Below are positions 1 to 11,340 of a DNA stretch of 64,000 nt, one piece after another. A program made the position numbers and the translations under genes. Source of the stretch: Capillidium heterosporum. Taxonomy: Eukaryota; Entomophthoromycota; Entomophthoromycetes; Entomophthorales; Capillidiaceae. Position 1 is the first letter of the stretch, and each line of letters starts with the position of its first letter. The notes below the pieces were generated by a model that worked only from the letters and a program-made list of their open reading frames with translations, was not told the DNA's origin and did not search any database. The stretch spans positions 1,550,001-1,614,000 of the forward strand of contig WBMQ01000005.1 of assembly GCA_016630905.1 (NCBI GenBank), written 5' to 3'.

Positions 1-1003
1 ATACCTACAGGATGTCGAAAAGGACACTTCCGCCGTATTTCTATTGGACCGGCTGGCCGAGTTCGCGGTCGCCACCGTTACACCAGCTGTCCAAATCCTA
101 CTTGAAGATTGGGATCCACTAGGAGCTCCCGAACTTCTTGTCAACTTCTTCATTCGCTACCCATTACTTTTCTACCCCAACTCCAAGTCACCTACCGCTC
201 CCTTCACTGGTGATGACCATATCAACGGATTTACTTCGGATGACTTTTCACCCTTTGATAAACTTGTATCTACGACGTGGCTACCACCACTGCGATCGTG
301 TGTAGTCAACCGATGGGATCCACGTGCTTTTGACCCGATCATACAGCTAATCAAATCATGGACCCCACTGCTCCACCCTACTATCCATTCCACGATCCTA
401 GACCAGCTTGTCGTCCCCAAGTTAAAGCAAGCCATTGTCAGCTGGGATATCAGCATAGATACCACTTCTCCCCATATTTGGTTGCATCCGTGGTTACCCA
501 TCCTCAGCGACCGATTCAACTTACTTATCCCAGAAGTTCAGACCAATCTCTACCAGCTGGCCCAACGGTTCGACGTCCTCAATCCAAAGTTTGATTTAGT
601 AGATTCATATGTAACACCATGGGAGCGCATTATCCCAGCCAAGAGCTTGGACAAACTTCTTGTCAAAGGACTCATCCCCAAGCTGACTCGGGCTTTAGAG
701 AAGGTAGAAGTCGACCCTAGTCAGCAGGAGGTGGACCTCATACAGCAGGTGTTCGCCTACCACAAATTGCTACCGCCGTCTCCCTTTGCCGACATGGTAC
801 ATCAGGTCCTAGGTCCCAAGTGGCTGGACGTGCTGGATGAGTGGTTGCAAGGTACGCCATCGTTGCACGAGATCGTGCAGTGGTACCGGTTCTGGAAATC
901 TTTGATCCCCTCTAAAATTTTGAAGGAACCCAGCTGCCAAGCGTGGTTCTTTGACGGGTTAACTAGAATTAATATCCATCTCGACGATCAACCTGTGCAT
1001 TAA
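1..1003 (+). CDS. TFP11: TFP11/STIP spliceosome disassembly factor, C-terminal part (5' partial)
   Basis: The frame is open from the left edge (codons begin at base 2) to a TAA at 1001-1003, so about 333 C-terminal residues are present and the G-patch N-terminus lies outside the window. The visible part matches the GCFC-like domain of tuftelin-interacting protein 11 (yeast Ntr1), which helps the DEAH helicase Prp43 release spliceosomes in the nucleus. The family's repeated tryptophan blocks can be read in order: LLEDWDPLGAPELL, IQLIKSWTPLLHPTI, IHSTILDQLVVPKLKQAIVS, IWLHPWLPIL, VTPWERIIPAKSLDKLL and IVQWYRFWKSLIPSKI. No intron or frameshift is visible. It converges on MOB4. Family assignment is firm from motif order; interaction partners are known only from the family. 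Confidence 0.9.
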   Translation, partial: YLQDVEKDTSAVFLLDRLAEFAVATVTPAVQILLEDWDPLGAPELLVNFFIRYPLLFYPNSKSPTAPFTGDDHINGFTSDDFSPFDKLVSTTWLPPLRSCVVNRWDPRAFDPIIQLIKSWTPLLHPTIHSTILDQLVVPKLKQAIVSWDISIDTTSPHIWLHPWLPILSDRFNLLIPEVQTNLYQLAQRFDVLNPKFDLVDSYVTPWERIIPAKSLDKLLVKGLIPKLTRALEKVEVDPSQQEVDLIQQVFAYHKLLPPSPFADMVHQVLGPKWLDVLDEWLQGTPSLHEIVQWYRFWKSLIPSKILKEPSCQAWFFDGLTRINIHLDDQPVH

Positions 1004-1874
1004 ATGGGCTTAGGGATAGGTTTAGATTTACTTTACGAATGACAATGTTAACTTGGTAATTCGATTTAGATTTACTTTCCTGAATAAATAGTAAGCTTTT
1101 AATGTAGCTCATGGCTATACTAAAAAGATTATTGCTTGATGCCAATATCTATGATAATGTAGTTGTGCTTTGATACGACTGTCAGTTAAAGACGCTCCTT
1201 TAATATGTTTTTTTATAAATCCGACTTGGTAAGGTGCTTATCAAAGCGGAGTTCATATAAAGGTTTCGATATTTGCTATACAATGTTTTAGAAGTGTATA
1301 TTTAACAAAACTCACTTTGCCTTTTATGACTTGAGAGTTTTGATACAATCTAACTTGATGACAAGAAATATGAATATATACAAATTAGAGGCAAAAGGTA
1401 AGGTATAGAAGATGGGTGTAACTTTGAATATAAACTAATCCTTTGGCTTTATTTAATAGAGTATAAAAGAAATTTAATTTCTTATATCGAAATTTTAATT
1501 CCAATTTCTACTGATGACTGAAAGTTTAAAAAGAAACTTCAATAGATAAACCTATACTATCAAATTATTATATAAAACAAGCACCTCAACTAAGCTTCAC
1601 AGATGGTACCATTGTAAGCTGTGCTCTATACAGTTGTCTACAAATCTATTTAAATGAAAATGAATATTAACTTTCCAGTTACTCCAAGTTTTCAATCTGA
1701 AGATAACATCCACTTTAACCTAGAGCTACCTTCCAAAAAGCATCCTATTTATTATAGACTATATACATCCTAGTATTGATCCGAAAATATCTCAACATAT
1801 CCTCAGTCCGAAAATATCTAGCAACCTATACAGCTCAAACTATACATCTACCTGAAAAGTTAACTGAATCCAAG
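1004..1874. other. intergenic, convergent gene ends
   Basis: AT-rich spacer between the 3' ends of TFP11 and MOB4. I see no conserved coding stretch; AATAAA-like signals near 1083 suit transcript ends. Confidence 0.5.
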
Positions 1875-3109
1875 CTATCTACGACTGGAACGTTTGGAAT
1901 TGGTAGGACGAACCAGTGGAACAAAGTGACTTGTCTCATCCGAAGCATTCGAGTCCTTTTCATCTTCATTTTCGGGGTCTATCTCAGCTTCCAAGGCATC
2001 GGTGTTGGCGAAATTGAGGCGGGGGTTTGTGTTGACATTGAGATAGTCATTTTGAGGGACCAGGTCTGGTATATTAATTAAAGTGTCGGGGACCAGTGAG
2101 TAAGTGACCGATAATTTTAAGAATCGGTTGTATAGTTGGTGCTGGGCCTACAATAGGTTAGAAGCTGTTTTAAATTAAAATATACTTCAAAGAGGTCAAA
2201 GATTAGGCGGTGGTGATAGAAGGCGTGGGCAAAGATTCGATATAGCCTTCGCGCTATCGACATAAAATGCTTTATTGAGCTGGAGGGGACGGATATTCTA
2301 GTTGGAAACTAAGTATGAGCTAAAAGCAACAATTTACCGTGAGGGGAAGTACTTGGGCGAGTTCAATAGCTGGGTGGCTCCATCCAAAGTATGTACTATG
2401 TAGTCGATGGCACAGCACTTTAAATTAAAAAGGCGTTAGCTTATTGGTCCTGGTATAAAATAGCGCGAAAACTTACTGATTGGGGGGTGGTATGGCTAGC
2501 GCACAGGTAGAACCATTCACTGGCTTTCATGTCGGGACAAGTCTTGAGTGTACATTCAGGCATAAGCTGGACAACCAAGTAGCTAAGTTCTAAGCAAACC
2601 TGCCTAATTTATTTAATATAATGTGTTGTTGAAAAGGTACCTCAGGTGCTCGTAGAGCCATATATCGCCAGCCTGGTTGTCGGGTAACTTCAACGGGTCG
2701 ACGTTTTCGGTAGACCGCAGTAGATCTTGTAGGTACTCCTGCAATGCGCATGGCGACTCTAAGCTTTCAAATTCAGCGTGGGGCCAATTGTAAGTTTCCT
2801 GAATTGAGGGTTAGCAGATGTTTTAAAGCGAATTTTGTAAGATGCAAAGTAAATTTTAAATTAATTGGAGTATACTAAAATTGTAGCAAAATATACCTCT
2901 AGTTTATCCCCAACTCTTATTCTTCGCAGCTTTCTGTTGATTGGAGCTGGCTTAGGTTCCTTGTTCACGTCAATTACATTTTCTTTATTCAATTTCGCTT
3001 CCGCCTTCGTGTCGTTGGCTATCGGAGTTTTCAAGTTAGTCTCCTTCTCCTTATCTTTCGTATCCAATTTTTGCAGATCTATAGTTGTGTTCGCCTTTTC
3101 CTTACTCAT
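1875..3109 (-). CDS. MOB4: MOB4/phocein-like MOB kinase co-activator, six exons
   Basis: Exons on the minus strand: 3109-2897, 2798-2641, 2582-2477, 2417-2338, 2297-2186 and 2147-1875, all GT-AG, giving 313 residues. Core blocks match phocein closely: [68 protein letters not shown] and [20 protein letters not shown]. The zinc ligands of the MOB fold are present as C-x4-C (ECTLKTC) and H-x4-H (HAFYHH). MOB4 is a STRIPAK phosphatase-kinase complex subunit acting in cell polarity and septation. The protein is longer than the roughly 225-residue animal form: about 58 Lys/Asp/Glu-rich residues precede the core and an acidic, Ser-rich tail follows it. I chose the ATG at 3109 (MSKEKANTT); an upstream in-frame start is possible but less likely. 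The ORF visible on the opposite strand at 1776-2081 is a shadow of exon 6. Confidence 0.9.
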
Positions 3110-3779
3110 GTTCAACCTCCCGACGGTGTATCGATAGTTAGTATTTAAGGCGGAAGGATAACTTTCTAACAAAGCTTCACACTTGATATTTCACTGAGTG
3201 GATTTTAGGAATTTAATTTCAAATGTAGAAGCACATAATCGGACAAACTGTTGAAAATTGGATTGATTGTGCAAATTTCAATCGGAATGAAGGTTTAATA
3301 TGTAAAATCCTGTTGATAAGCCATCATATTAAATAAATTTATATCTAAAATTTCGAGATATAAGCTTTAGATAAAGAGTTATTAATGGAAAGCGTATTTG
3401 TCTTTTGGAATAACTCATTGATAGTTGATGTCTCGATGAAGCATCTACAAAAATAGAGTAAAACAAATGCTACTATAGTAAACACTGTTAAAAGGCGTGC
3501 TTATTTTGATATTGAGGTAGCTGTAACTATCATCCTTATGAAAAGCTGTATGTTATGAAAAATGAAAGGAATTTAGATTCATATCATAAATGGAGGGGTT
3601 TATTCTATAGGTATACTTTAATATTCTTAGATCTTCAGGAAATCAAACTAAAAAACATATCTTTAAATAATCCCTAACAAATAAAAATATAGCTCAATTA
3701 CCTTTAATATTAGATTTAGAATACTGTACTCCAAAGTAATCCAAAATAATACTAGGATACCAAAGGTGTAGATATGCAA
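3110..3779. other. intergenic
   Basis: AT-rich upstream region of MOB4. I see no coding stretch or RNA gene. Confidence 0.4.
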
Positions 3780-4475
3780 GCGAACTCAACAAGCTGTTGG
3801 GAAAAACTTGCACAGTTACTCAAAATAGGCACCTCAAATCACTAAACATGCCAACAATGAATTGGATAATTTGTAGTGAGGTGATTGAGCTGCCTATACA
3901 AGGCTTGTACTCTAAAGCGGTCAAGATGGAATAGGCGTACACGATAGAATGTACAAGTGAATTGAAGGCGACGAAGGTTTAGGTGCCTGAATTCTGAATA
4001 AAGTGCCACTAGTGTAAAATTAGAGTGATGGCAAAGTGGTGATAGTACTACAAGAAACTAAGTGTCTTGCTTTTATCAAAGCGGTATCCGTGTCGATGAC
4101 TTTGTAGTACTTGGATAGATAGGAGAGCCAGGTTTAGTACCACAAATAAACTTCAAAAAACCGCTTCTTGTTATCACAATAGGCATCTTTCCAGGAATCG
4201 GAAGTTACAATGCGATTGTAAAGCACTAGATATATATTGGTGAACGTTATAAATAAAAGGACAAATAGTACGAGGTTGTGGAGAATTACAAAATTTGAAA
4301 GATCTTGTCTCTTGGTTTTGGCTTGGCATCCATTTGATACCTTGTATAATACATCAACCATAGCTTTGATATGACCAGGTAGGTGAGGGCAGTGGTAATA
4401 AATTGAATATAGTATTAAGGTAAAGGTGCAGTTGGTGGAAGAGAAGTTTCTCAGTGTGCGTAACTTTGATATCAA
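3780..4475 (-). pseudogene. ELO (GNS1/SUR4) fatty-acid elongase relic
   Basis: No intact frame, but elongase landmarks appear in the right order on the minus strand across several frames. These are VILHNLVLFVLLFI (the HN..L block after the first helix), SWKDAYCDNKKRFFEVYLWY, LSYLSKYYKVIDTDTALIK (the family's SKYYE.iDT block), FLVVLSPLCHHS (the region of the catalytic HxxHH box) and VAFNSLVHSIVYAYSILTAL followed by ITSLQIIQFIVGM (the NS.VH.iMY.YY and T..Q..QF blocks). At least two frame changes and several stops (for example after YLWY at about 4134) separate them. ELO proteins are ER membrane enzymes of very-long-chain fatty-acid synthesis; this copy cannot make one. Boundaries are approximate. 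Confidence 0.7.
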
Positions 4476-5690
4476 TAAAAAGGCAGCTCATAGTTATATT
4501 TAATAAAATTGGCTGACATTAAAATTGATGCATTTATATAGTTGTGCTATAATTTTACGATCAACACCTTTACAGGGTAGGATTAAACTTTTATTTTTTA
4601 TTCCTAGCTCCCATAGTATTAACCACTTTCTGTTGGAAGACTACAACAGATCTGAGGAATATTAAAGTAAGGCTTTACAGTATCTATTGGAAGTAACTAC
4701 TATACATATTGATTTCACCTAGATATATTTTTTGTAAATACCTTTATAATTGTAAAGCTACATTGTCTTCAAAGCATTTCAATACATACTGGTATTTTAA
4801 GATTTTAATTTATGTTTGAAGCTTTGGACTATATAATTTTTTTACTAAATTTCATTATAAATGGCATTTCATACATTTTGAAATTAATACTTTGCTTGGA
4901 AAGATAAAATATATATTGGAAGTATGTTTATTAGTGCCAGGACCAAAGATATGTAAACGTAAAGCTGAAATGTAAGTGTATCCAGGAACCCTGAACTTAG
5001 GTACCTAAATAATGGTTGGCTCATATACCTCACCTTTCGATGAATAGCATTTTCAAAGAAAGCATCAAAACCTACTCAAATATAGATAATATTTGATCTT
5101 TTAAAAGAAAACTCGTACTAACTCCAAAATCAACTCTCAGTTCAGTGTTTCCCGCCCTGACTAAACCAAAGTTTTTCATTGTTACGATTTCTTGGATAGA
5201 AATATCTGTTTTAAGCATCATCCTATTACTCATTCTCCAAACTCATTTTAAAAGGTTTTCTGGATCGTGAAGCAGCAACTTTGATGATGAATCATCAGCT
5301 GGCAATCCACATTGTTGATTGATTATGAAATCTGCTCTTATGGTAGAAAACTAGACAGGTCAAAGAATGCCATTTTTAATAAAAATATGTTGGCTTGCTG
5401 AAGAGATGAAGCAAAGTAAAGCTACCCAGAGTAGATCGACCTTGTAGGAGAAATTGAATTTAATCGAATGCAACTATACTTTGGAAAAGGGGCCATTTAG
5501 TTTTGGTTGTGATAAGATAGCTTTGATTGTCATATTGGAAGTTTCTCAATAGAAGCAATTTTGCCAACATACAAATAAATATCATTAAATAAAATCTTAA
5601 ATCCAAATAAAGAAAATAGAAAATCGTCAAGGAGTAAAAATAATAACCAGAGTACCTTTACAGCATCACAGTTCTAAACCCAAATAATCA
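4476..5690. other. intergenic
   Basis: AT-rich stretch between two pseudogenes. I see nothing coding in it. Confidence 0.4.
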
Positions 5691-5702
5691 AGAAAGTTTT
5701 CA

Positions 5703-7080
5703 ACACATGAGCTTCGAAGCCTCCCATTTGAACCTACTTTCCACCTACTTTCAAGAATGGTTCCTAAAGTTAGATATGGTAAAGTTGGACATCTTGGCAT
5801 GGATTCGATATGTAATCTACTCAATTACATCTGTCATGAGTTAAAGCATAAGAATTTGAGCTACTACCAAAGTGTTGTAGATATTTTGATAGAGGAGCTT
5901 AATTAGTTTGATAAGTCAGATAAAGTGCCAACTAATCCAGCCATCTTAGATTATATCAGCTTTTTGATCATTGGAATCAACAGTATGCTGGCTATATTTT
6001 TGTTAAAGAACCTATTGGAGTTGGAGGATGTTGGCAAAATCTACTACCTAGTTCAAGATAAGGGCTCCCAAGAATACTTGCAATGGATCAAAAACACTTT
6101 CGATATCTATGGATTTGAGCTTTCCGATCTCAAGTGGAAGAAAATCGTAGCCTTACCTTACAAGACGGACAATTCGATGTTTGGTTTGTCTCAAGAAACT
6201 TACTACTGCCTGCTATATAAAGCCAACACCATTTAACATATTGCCTAGCAGGTAAATTATAAGAATATATTCAACTTGTGCAACTGCTTAGCTGGCTTGA
6301 ACCATTTCTTTAAATATATTATTGAGATCTCATTTTCACCTCAACTACCACTCTAATATTTTGGCTGCCGTCGCTGTAACCGACTTGATATCTAATTTGA
6401 TAAAGAAGAGTAGATTCTCAACCAAGGTCTTTATCAAGAAATTGAGCATCGAGTACTCGTTATCCAAACTAATTGGTGAACCATACCATTGTTGTAAAGA
6501 AAACTTCGCTATCAACTTGAATATCTTTCAAATCGGCATTTAGGATTTGTACGAGACTTGATTGCTACTTTTAAATATATGCATTGAATTGAAGTGTGGT
6601 CCTAAGATAGACATATTCAGCCCCGTTACCTTCAACTTCATCTCGACTGATGTAGCTATCCAATCCATCATGGAGATCGTTAGTAAGATAACAATAATCA
6701 GTTGATTATAAACCACATTGTCAACAAAAATAACGTAAAATTATTGAAGTTGGCCGAATAAATAACTGATATGGAGCATGATATCCAATTGATAAACCTT
6801 ATGTATACTGCAGGTAAGTTTGCAGCCTTCAATTGAGCTTATAAAGAGCACCAAGTCAAGCACAAGTCGAAAACCTTAAGGTATTGAAATTCTACGATTC
6901 ACAGGACTCCTTTCTAAACTATTTTATTCAAAACTGCATCATATTCTACTTAGATTATCAGGAATCGTGCAGTAGATTCGAAGCTTTGAGTAAATACTCC
7001 AAAATGGATGAAGCTTTAATCTTCAAGTATACGAATAGGTGAATAAGTGATGGGTACATTGTACCTTTTCCATATAAATC
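5703..7080 (+). pseudogene. decayed gene of unidentified family, copy A
   Basis: Fragments here line up collinearly with 16030-17429 (copy B). The best block is 5925-6236, containing LLKNLLELEDVGKIYYLV, KIVALPYKTD and ETYYCLLYKANTIY-like sequence; B has LIKNLLELEDIGKIYYLV, AVALPYQMDD and ETYYNLVSKVNAIYY. The start (about 5800-5905) reads MDSICNLLNYICHELKHK against B's MDLIDSLSKYVRHELDHK but is shifted in frame. Stops at 6234-6236 (TAA) and about 6246 (TAG) fall where copy B has TAC and TGG sense codons, so these are real nonsense changes. The end (6550-7050) matches B's last 500 bases. I do not recognise the family; a fungal transcription-factor middle-homology region is possible but weak. 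Confidence 0.65.
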
Positions 7081-8140
7081 AACCGTGTAAATGCTTGTTT
7101 AAAGTAATGAAGAACCACTATTCCATTAAATAAAATTTAAATTTGGTAGTAGCATATAAACATACTATTCTTTCTTCTGTGTAAATAACTTGTCTTTGTA
7201 TTTCAGTATCTGCTAAAATACTCAAATAATTAGAAAGTTTGCTGTTGATATATTTGTTAATTGCAGAAACTATAATGGCAATTAAAATATTGCTTGGATT
7301 TCTAATTTTAGCTGTGTTTAGATAAAATCAATAACATGGAAGGAGATTAGTAAGTTCTACATAGGGTCAAAAATTTAATTATATCCCTGGTTCGAACAAG
7401 TGCACTCTTCAAATGGGTAGGTATCACGGTAAATGGAAACCGGAAAACCCCTTTATAAGGTCACACTGAGAAAAGCTATATTAATTTTCAAGTTTTTTGC
7501 CATTTATATATATTTTCCCGATCCAATAGTTACAAAACATTTTAAAGCGAAGGCTGTGTAGTATATAGTGGATATTTATGAAAGGATATACTTTAGAAAC
7601 AATTGACAGGCCATCCATTTACTTTATTTCTAATCTTTGCGGGTCGGGAACGAACTTCTATTTGTATTTGATGGATTTTATCAGAAGGTCAAAGGGGAAC
7701 CGAATTCGTGGACAAAAGCAAGATAAACTTGTTTATTTTATTCCTCTCAACAATTGTTACTCCATTTTGTCGGTATAATAGCCCTAAAAGGAACTTATTG
7801 TTGGTTTGGGTAAAAATAAGCTACACCTGGCTATATGTTTATATCAGTATAGTAAACACAAGTTTAAAAGTGCGGTACTTTCTATTGATTGATACTACAT
7901 ATATGTAAATTGCAATGCATATCAAATGTATATTTATAGATGTGCCATTTAAAACATTAAATACATAGAAACTTAACTAGTAGGTTTGATTGTATAGCAA
8001 ATTCGTAGGATTTTCAAGTTGCTGTCACATTTTATGAACTTTTTATGGATCCAAGGGGATACTTGGAATGTGCAAGAAATTAGACGTTCCAATTAGACAA
8101 CTGGAATACTAATACATTGCAGATAGGAAAAGGAGAAAAG
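7081..8140. other. intergenic
   Basis: AT-rich upstream region of the receptor gene. Two overlapping 66-codon frames at 7578-7908 have no recognisable motif and I do not call them. Confidence 0.4.
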
Positions 8141-8149
8141 TATATAAAG
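8141..8149 (+). promoter_or_regulatory. TATA box of the receptor gene
   Basis: TATATAAAG lies 41 bases before the receptor ATG, the same spacing class as the TATA boxes of the subtilase and UDP-glycosyltransferase genes in this window. Confidence 0.6.
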
Positions 8150-8181
8150 AGGTGAGTACAACCTCAATTTAACAATCTTTA

Positions 8182-9195
8182 ATGTCAGCTAGCGATTCCA
8201 AGCCACTCGAAGCCCCATTTGTTGCTCTGCTATTGATCGTACAGATCATAAGTATCTTCCTCAACACCTTTGTCTTCTACCTGATCGCTAGGCAGGGGTT
8301 CAAGCAGTTTGATAGAATCTTGGCAGCGGTGGTGACCTGTACCGACTTACTACTCTCATGCTATAAGATAGGCATATTCTTGCACCTCTTCACCATAAGT
8401 TCGGGAACGGCAGGCCCCAGTATTCTCAGCAACCATCAGTACGGCCAATTCGACGGCGCCCTTCACCAAGCTTTGATCATAGTGTCTGGCCTAGGGATCT
8501 CTTACTTGGCTTTAGTTCGATACTGGGTCATCGTACTGCATCGCAAACTTGTCCCTTGGAAGTGGGTGGCTCTCTTCAGCTTCAAGGTGTTTTTAGTCCT
8601 ACTTGTTTTGGTTATAACCGGCTCCAATCAGGACTTCGAACTCATGCCCGAGAACAACTACTACCTCATCACACTCAATACGAGCCATGTCGGGACTACT
8701 ATTGCTTTACTGTTCAGCATAGTCTACCCTCTCTTCATTCTTGTCACCATTAACTTCTGCTATATCTCAATCGCCATTCAGTACTGCAATCGGATTTCAG
8801 CCCTCCGATACACTTTGAATACCCCTTCCCTACCAGCTTATAGGACGTTTTCCCAAAGGAACGCCAAACTCATCGTTATCTTGAAGATTGGTGTCATTCT
8901 CGCACTCTACAGCGTCATAATAACACCCGATGTCGTCGTCACCCTTATAGAGTTCGTCACCCGTAAACGAAGATCGGTTCCTATCGACTTTTTGATAGGG
9001 TCCCTGTTCCTTTTGGTTGGCATAATCAACCCTATAATTCTTATTACCTTACACTCCGATACCTGGAAAGAAGCCAAGAAGTTTTACTCCGAAATCAAGA
9101 GCCGAATCAACCCCAACCAAATACCTTTACCCGAATCCTTTCCTTCCTCCTCCTCCATCCCCTTAGAAACTAAACTATCGAACCCAGTCTATTAA
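8182..9195 (+). CDS. rhodopsin-like seven-transmembrane receptor
   Basis: Single-exon 337-residue protein. Hydrophobic segments fall at about residues 11-36, 45-70, 92-118, 128-147, 168-198, 229-257 and 267-291, the spacing of a class A GPCR. Helix 3 ends in LALVRYW, the position of the (D/E)RY motif. Helix 7 carries NPIIL in the position of NPxxY and is followed by HSDTWKEAKKFYSEIK, an amphipathic helix-8-like stretch. The short N-terminus and Ser/Pro-rich C-tail (PESFPSSSSIP) are typical. Predicted role: plasma-membrane sensor coupled to heterotrimeric G proteins; ligand unknown. Rhodopsin-like receptors of this form are rare in Dikarya but expanded in some Entomophthoromycotina. The start is the first ATG after the TATA box. 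Confidence 0.8.
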   Translation: MSASDSKPLEAPFVALLLIVQIISIFLNTFVFYLIARQGFKQFDRILAAVVTCTDLLLSCYKIGIFLHLFTISSGTAGPSILSNHQYGQFDGALHQALIIVSGLGISYLALVRYWVIVLHRKLVPWKWVALFSFKVFLVLLVLVITGSNQDFELMPENNYYLITLNTSHVGTTIALLFSIVYPLFILVTINFCYISIAIQYCNRISALRYTLNTPSLPAYRTFSQRNAKLIVILKIGVILALYSVIITPDVVVTLIEFVTRKRRSVPIDFLIGSLFLLVGIINPIILITLHSDTWKEAKKFYSEIKSRINPNQIPLPESFPSSSSIPLETKLSNPVY

Positions 9196-9749
9196 AGCTA
9201 TGGTGACTTTTTCAATTACTTTGAAACAATAAACATCCCTAATGGTAAATGTATACAACTGACTTTGTCTAATACATACATACTTTTAAAGTTAGTGAAC
9301 GCTGCAGTATGCTATAGGAATATAGTAAGCGAACCTTACAGTTAACATGGTTTTACATGCTACTGGTGCGATGGATTAGCTATACCTATTTAAAATCTAA
9401 CTGTAGTAACCGGAATTTAGGTTGCAAATAGGTAATATATAAATTGGGATATTTAAATATGAAAACTATCGTATAGAAAATTTAAAGCGGTCTCATCAAG
9501 GTATATAAAAACTGATTTCGAAGGTAATAGCAAGAATCACAAAAGTCTTTACAATAGTTGCAATACAAAACCATACAAAGTATACAAATACAATAGATTG
9601 TACAAATAACAAAATAAACAAGTAAGTTTAAAGCTATCCACATCAACCTAAATTAAAATAATACATAGTAGGATAACAATTTATGCTAAATAGCCGTCCA
9701 TTGCAATAAATAGATGCTTACAAGTACACAGACATAAAATAAATCTACA
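9196..9749. other. intergenic, convergent gene ends
   Basis: AT-rich spacer between the receptor and the small minus-strand membrane gene. Nothing coding seen. Confidence 0.4.
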
Positions 9750-9983
9750 TTAGGTGGAGCCGAGGACCTGCTTACAACGTCTACAGACTATGTTCTTGGA
9801 CTTGAACCAGAAGATGGGCAAGATGAAGAAGGCTAGAAAGAGTTGGTGACCTTTGTAGTGGTATCGTATCTCGTGGTAGCCACCCATAGGACAGGTAGGT
9901 CCATACTGTAAAGCTACTGGGTCAGTCGGTGCTCCTTCGTTGGTAATGTCGCGTTTTTGTACGCTGCCAGGATATTCTACCAT
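9750..9983 (-). CDS. small BRI3-like membrane protein with zinc-ribbon-like cysteines
   Basis: A 77-residue protein. It reads YGPTCPMGGYHEIRYHYKG, then a hydrophobic segment LFLAFFILPIFWF, then IVCRRCKQVLG. One Cys-containing turn before a membrane hairpin or helix and a CxxC after it is the plan of BRI3/LITAF-like small proteins, where the cysteines bind one zinc and the hydrophobic segment dips into the membrane. The N-terminus (about 28 residues) is polar. A TATAAAT lies about 65 bases upstream on the minus strand near 10050. The match rests on architecture, not on a long identity, so the family name is tentative. Confidence 0.55.
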   Translation of the reverse strand: MVEYPGSVQKRDITNEGAPTDPVALQYGPTCPMGGYHEIRYHYKGHQLFLAFFILPIFWFKSKNIVCRRCKQVLGST

Positions 9984-11340
9984 TTTCGATTCTTGAGTTC
10001 TTTAAGTTTGAAGAGCAGCTGATGTTCAGCTTTCCCATTTATACTTGTCGATGATTTAGTTGGGAGCCTCTATTGGCTAGGTTGGAGTTCATTAGAACGT
10101 TCCATTTCATCAGCCTCAAATATCAAATGCTGGATTCCAGCAAACTGTAAAGGTTTTGTATACAATTCTATATTAGCCATATACCTTAAAATTAGATGAA
10201 AATTAGGTAAATTTTGCAGATTGCTAGCAAGCCAGCAGTTGCAGTTTGGGCTCATTGTCATCTTTACCACAATGAATACGAAATTGAATGGTGGTTTATT
10301 TTGGGCAATTGGACATTTTCAAACTGCTAAGGCAGCCAAATTTTCCAAACACACGTGCCCAGTGGTAATCATAACGCTATTCACCGCCATTTGAACTAAA
10401 AATATAGTTGATAAATGTTTTGAGTAAGCATGTAAATTCTTGAAAATGAAGGTTCCTACAACCATATTTGTTATTTATAGTGCTTTGGACATACAATATA
10501 GCTAAACAATAATTGAAATTAAACCTTACTAGCTTTACTGTATGTAAAATTAAAATAAGATATATATTCTATTGGAATAGTTGATAACTGGCATCTTCAA
10601 GATCAAGCTCCTCATAATAAAAAATATAATACTAAAAGACAACCGGTTATGCATATATCATTTTAAGCCTTGACCTTCAAATAGTTTATTTCATAAACCT
10701 TTTATTATCAAGCTTAAACCTAACCAGTAGTATATCTCTTTATTAGCTTTGAAGGAGCAGCCGAATTTATAAGCTTATAGGTACTTTATCAGACTGAAAC
10801 TGATCAAATGCAGGTCAGACTATGAGTAGGTACTTTCTAGCATACAAAGTAAGCTCTTTTGTAACAGTTTAAAGCCTATAGTAAATATATATGAATCAAA
10901 TTGATCATTTTAGCCATCGTACGATATAGAATCTGCAAAAACTCCCAAGGCACGCTAAAGGTATATTTCCTTTAATAAATCTAAGCTAAAAGCTTCTTTA
11001 AAACTTTGGCAAAGTATGCCAATTTCCAGAAGCATCTTTGATAAGTTAGTTAGTAAACTGCTGCTAAGCTTGCCGAATAGGTATATAAAGGGAAATGATT
11101 ATTAACCAATTATCGCAAGGATCTAGGCCACTAAAGTACTTTGCAAATAGCTAGCCTACCGAACCTCAAGTTCCAACAATGCCGCCTTGAACTCTTATCT
11201 AATTGAATCGAAGGGAGCGTAATAGCTATTTTTTGAAGCAGTAATAAAAATTGATTTTCGCTTTGGGACGGACATGGTTTCAAATTATACCAACACTTAG
11301 TTTAGCTTGAACCTCGAACCCATACTATAGTTGCCAAACC
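9984..11340. other. intergenic
   Basis: Upstream regions of the divergent BRI3-like and PHO81 genes. A TATATAAAGG occurs near 11080, about 260 bases before the PHO81 ATG. A 66-codon minus-strand frame at 10070-10270 has no recognisable motif. I see no other gene. Confidence 0.4.

Noticed and set aside
1776-2081. 101-codon plus-strand frame
   Set aside because: Lies antisense to the last MOB4 exon, which has clear homology; the plus frame has no motif.
7578-7908. Two overlapping 66-codon frames
   Set aside because: Different frames, no recognisable protein features, biased AT codons.
10070-10270. 66-codon minus-strand frame
   Set aside because: No motif or supporting context.
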